A DNA stretch of 64,000 nt from Hydractinia symbiolongicarpus (lineage: Eukaryota > Cnidaria > Hydrozoa > Anthoathecata > Hydractiniidae), in the NCBI RefSeq assembly GCF_029227915.1, contig NC_079876.1:14198001-14262000 (forward strand). Reading direction: 5' to 3'. A model generated the notes under the pieces. It had not been told where the DNA came from. It made no database searches and was given only the letters and a program-made list of their open reading frames with translations. Position 1 is the first letter of the stretch, and each line of letters opens with the position of its first letter. Below, in pieces: positions 60,971-64,000 of this stretch. The translations under genes and the position numbers were made by a program.

Positions 60971-61720
60971 GTGTATGTAACCTTGCTTCCAGCCTCCTTT
61001 TATTTTCATTTGAGAACTCGTTTGTGTTTCTCACTATTGCTTGGTGTACCAAACCACGTGATACCAAATAGTGTATGTAACTTTGTTTTCAGCCTCTTTT
61101 GTTTTGAGAACTTGTTTGTATTTCTCACTACTAGTCTTTAGCCCGTGGAAACTCCACGGGTTCGCCCGTCCTTTTTATACCGCATTGCGTGCTTCTCGCT
61201 ATTGCGCAGCTAAGCTACCATTTTGCGTGACAGACAGACAGACGTATACGGGTATTATAATATAGACTAGTCGTTAGCCCGTGAAAAAATACACGGCGTC
61301 GCCCGTACTTTAAATTAACCCGTTGCAACAAAGTGGACAGAAATATATCGCATTTGATATTCGTGTTTCCGTAACATCATTTTCTAACGCGGCGGGGGGT
61401 CCGCGCAGAGACAGACAGACGACGGCTATTATTATAGAGACTAGTCGTTTCCCGTGGAAAAATCCACGGGTTCGCCCGTCCTTTATATTTACCCGTCACA
61501 ACAAAGTGGATAAAAATATATCGCATTTGATATTCGTGTTTCCGTAACATCATTTTCTAACTCAGCGGGGGTCCGCGCAGAGACAGACAGACGACGGCTA
61601 TTATTATAGAGATTGCTTGGTGTACCAAACCACGTGATACCAAATAGTTTATACAACTTTGCTTCCAGCCTCTTTTTCTTTTGATTTGAGAACTCGTTTG
61701 TATTTCTCACTATTGCAAGG
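60971..61720. repeat. 100-bp tandem repeat interrupted by Helitron-type insertion
   Basis: The block GTGTATGTAA ... CTTGCTTCCAGCCTC ... GAGAACTCGTTTGT ... TTTCTCACTATTGCTTGGTG ... ACCACGTGATACCAAATA occurs at 60971 and 61071 (exact 100-bp step). After a 482-bp insertion the second unit resumes, and a third begins at about 61648. Units differ by a few substitutions. Confidence 0.85.
61131..61612 (-). mobile_element. Head-to-tail trimer of Helitron-type non-autonomous elements
   Basis: Minus-strand order: unit C (61612-61441, 172 bp), unit B (61440-61267, 174 bp), unit A (61266-61131, 136 bp). Each starts TCTCTATAATAATAG or TCTATATTATAATAC and ends (A)GACTAG or CGACTAG. Before the end is a hairpin, perfect in C and A (CCCGTGGA loop TCCACGGG) and about 10 nt from the CTAG. 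The trimer sits between A and T of the 100-bp repeat with no target duplication; the intact neighbouring repeat shows the empty site at 61036/61037. No Rep/helicase is encoded. The unit A sequence matches the solo copy at 13268. Confidence 0.82.
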
Positions 61721-62228
61721 TAGCGTCTCAATATATTGTTACCTATTAAACGTTGCTAAGCATTGAGACATATTAAACCACGTGATACCAAAGTCACTCA
61801 TTGATAAGAAAAAACGATAATGGTAAAAATGTTCTTTGGAGAACATATTTTTGCTGTTTTTAATTTTGTGGATTTTAGCAGAAGGCAGTTTTAAAGTTTG
61901 CGAAAAAAAATCTGTGAAATAAAAAATCAAATGACAAACCTTTCTAAATTTTTTTAGCGAAGCAAAATTTTGGCGTGCGTTGGCTGGCGAAGTAGACGGA
62001 GAGAGTTCGTGACATTTTCAAAATGTCCAACATAAACGAATCTTTTATCCTCTAATAAAATTAGGATGAAAGAGTTCAGGAGATATTTTTCAATGTATTG
62101 TGCCTATTTAGATGATTCTTTTACGGAGTATAAAAGTACAAAAATTCTAATAATTCAGCTCGTTACACCAACGGCTCCTAAATAAATTAATATACATACG
62201 CCATTTAGATGTCAGGCACACAGAACAG
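61721..62228. other. Intergenic, nothing recognised
   Basis: AT-rich sequence without supported genes or element ends. Confidence 0.5.
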
Positions 62229-62322
62229 ACATCCTCGCCCCCAGGGTTTGTTGCCTATGCCAGGGCCGCTAGCGCTTACTTGACTCGATGTCAAAAAGGC
62301 AAAAAACCTGGGGACGAGGTTG
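62229..62322. mobile_element. Short TIR element with ACCTCGTCCCCAGG termini
   Basis: The left end ATCCTCGCCCCCAGGGTTTG and the right end CCTGGGGACGAGGTTGAC are inverted copies around a 60-bp centre with GGCAAAAAACC / GGTTTGTTGCC also inverted. Same family as 14829-14940. Confidence 0.65.
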
Positions 62323-63659
62323 ACACAACAGAAACATTGCTATTGTTTAAACCAATATAAATTCAATGCGAAGATATCTTCTTTCTATCGTCTGCGATGA
62401 GGACCTGATGAGAAGTTTTTGTGTAATATAAAGTCGATATCCAACCTCGGCCCCAGGGCTCTTTTTCTCTTTTTGACAATCTCAGAGTCGAGATCAGGTT
62501 TTTTGTGTGATTTGGTCCGACGAAAAAATGTAAAATTGATTTGATTAGTAGAAATTCATGAAAGCCACGAGGTTTACCTTAAGTTTATTAAAGTTATAAA
62601 AATTAGCCGTCTAAATGAATCCATCCTTAAATCTTAAAAAAACTTCGAGGTTGGTTATGATCATACACATTCACCATGTATCTATTATTTCTTGTAGGTG
62701 TAACTGAACTGGGTACAAATCGAGTAAGTTTCCCAAACCTGGGTCCTTAACTCATTTCGGAATGGACGGATTAAAGACGTTGTCAAAAAGCATTTAAACT
62801 GAATATCTTTGTAAGCGTTCGTCGAAAGTGCATGATCCTATATATTCCTGATCAGAATTTCAAGCTTACACGACGAAGGCAACGGGCACACAATTTTCTA
62901 CAATAATTTTTTTGTGCTTTGACGAGTCATTGCTGACGTCAGCGAAATTTTTTCAACCATATATCCCCTTATGCATTCGTCAACAGCACAAAATCCTATC
63001 TATACATTTTTTCGTCAGCGTTTCAAACTCTACAAAAAAGTTAGCGTGTAAACAAACTTCCAAAAAAATTGCTTTTTAACAGCTGATTGCTGACGGCATC
63101 AAAATTCAAGTGATGGTTCTCTTTACAAAGTAAGTGTATTATTTCGCGGGCTTTATTGACCAACCTCGTCCTCAGGACTATTTGCTTCTTAACAGCGCTG
63201 CGCTTCTTTATAGTTCTACCGAAAGAACCGTCACAGTAAAAAGGCGCTGCGGTCAATCTTAGTTGTCGACTCGTAACATATAGAAACAATCGTATGATTC
63301 ACTAAAAGTGTTTATCTTGACATGCATTGTATATGTAGTAGTTAATTTTTTTCATGTTTTAAAAAAAGATTAACCAATATATAACGTAGTTAATGGAAGA
63401 AATTATGATGTTAGACAAGGCTTAATTATTAGTAACTGTTTTTGTCCTAAAAATTTTGTTCTCCTAATTATTGACCTCAAAACCTTATAAATTTTCTCTA
63501 TTTTTTTCTAAAATTATAAGATTTTAAATACGTGGCCACCTTTAATATTCTTTATCTCAAACAGCAAAAAAATTTTTTATTTACCTAATAGAACTGTGAT
63601 AATATGAGTCCTGCGAAGGGGGTCCTAGAGCATTTAAAGCTTCCATAAGCTACGAAAGT
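62323..63659. other. Intergenic with further single ends of the short TIR family
   Basis: CAACCTCGGCCCCAGGGCT near 62443 and CAACCTCGTCCTCAGGAC near 63162 are single termini of the family at 62229. The minus-strand open frame at 63041-63289 shows no family features and overlaps one of these ends. Confidence 0.5.
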
Positions 63660-63836
63660 CGTGCAAGCCCAATAATCGCTCAACTAGACAATCACCTAAG
63701 ATATCGATCCTTTTTGTCATGCTGAACGTTAAGCAGAAAGGATCAATTCACAGGTTATAATCTCTGGCATGACTGGGCCAATGTTTGAAACCTTTCCGCA
63801 ATGGAGGCGAACGCTCTACCACAAGGCAACCAGACA
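63660..63836 (-). mobile_element. tRNA-derived SINE copy
   Basis: The minus strand begins GTCTGGTTGCCTTGTGGTAG (A box TGGTAGAGCG), has a B-box-like AAGGTTTCAAACATTGG, then CCCAGTCATGCCAGAG and CTGCTTAACGTTCAGCATGA as in the copy at 30676. The 3' end is uncertain. Confidence 0.68.
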
Positions 63837-64000
63837 GTAACGAAGCTAGTGTCATGCAATGAAATATTTACGTTTTGTTTTTGAATATTAGTTTAAATTT
63901 TAGAAACAGCTTCCTTGGTGGCGTGACTTCTTTCAATATTTTGTCCACAATGTTTAAACTGAGAAAAATAAATGGAATTGTATATCAAAGAGAGATTACC

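Overview
The window is AT-rich metazoan nuclear DNA. Three widely spaced protein-coding genes, all on the + strand, lie in a dense background of retroelements, DNA transposons and tandem repeats. The transposon set (LINE with PHD finger, DIRS/Ngaro-type tyrosine-recombinase element, Penelope-like element, Helitron-derived repeats, tRNA-derived SINEs) and the 3'-splice-site-like AG a few bases upstream of all three start codons fit a cnidarian, possibly a hydrozoan with spliced-leader trans-splicing. That taxonomic call is inference. No prokaryotic operons, ribosome binding sites or CRISPR arrays are present.

Layout. 1-2200 (-): a LINE whose PHD-finger part is joined directly to its reverse transcriptase, with the endonuclease missing. 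2367-12454 (+): a 16-exon YTHDC1 orthologue (nuclear m6A reader, 805 codons before the stop) with an intact YTH domain. 12455-23850: gene-poor, holding a Helitron-derived repeat, TIR elements, a degraded Tigger/pogo-like transposase, perfect hairpins, an ankyrin-repeat exon (-) and a LINE scrap. 23859-27931 (-): a DIRS/Ngaro-like element with gag, RT-RNase H and tyrosine recombinase; gag and RT share one frame broken by a single UGA followed by CUA. 28731-34778 (+): a 6-exon SLC35E1-type transporter (343 aa). 37429-60557 (+): mitochondrial ClpP, only 228 codons spread over 23 kb.

The ClpP introns are the most unusual part. Intron 3 holds a Penelope-like element arranged as a long inverted repeat, with a hammerhead-ribozyme-like core in each arm. 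Intron 5 is about 14 kb of a 53-bp minisatellite (about 260 copies). Most units contain a branch-point-like ACTAAT and TTTCAG|GTT, resembling a 3' splice site abutting a weak 5' splice site. Intron 6 holds a 2.6-kb TTAA-flanked TIR element carrying a broken gene for the P2X7 C-terminal domain. The 5' splice site of exon 6 is itself tandemly duplicated.

60558-64000 is non-coding and repetitive. It includes a head-to-tail trimer of Helitron-type non-autonomous elements inserted in a 100-bp tandem repeat, whose neighbouring unit preserves the empty site. The three genes have unrelated jobs (RNA modification reading, membrane transport, mitochondrial proteolysis) and show no sign of acting together. 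All gene models are hand-spliced from consensus GT/AG sites, frame continuity and remembered family similarity; no database search or transcript was available.
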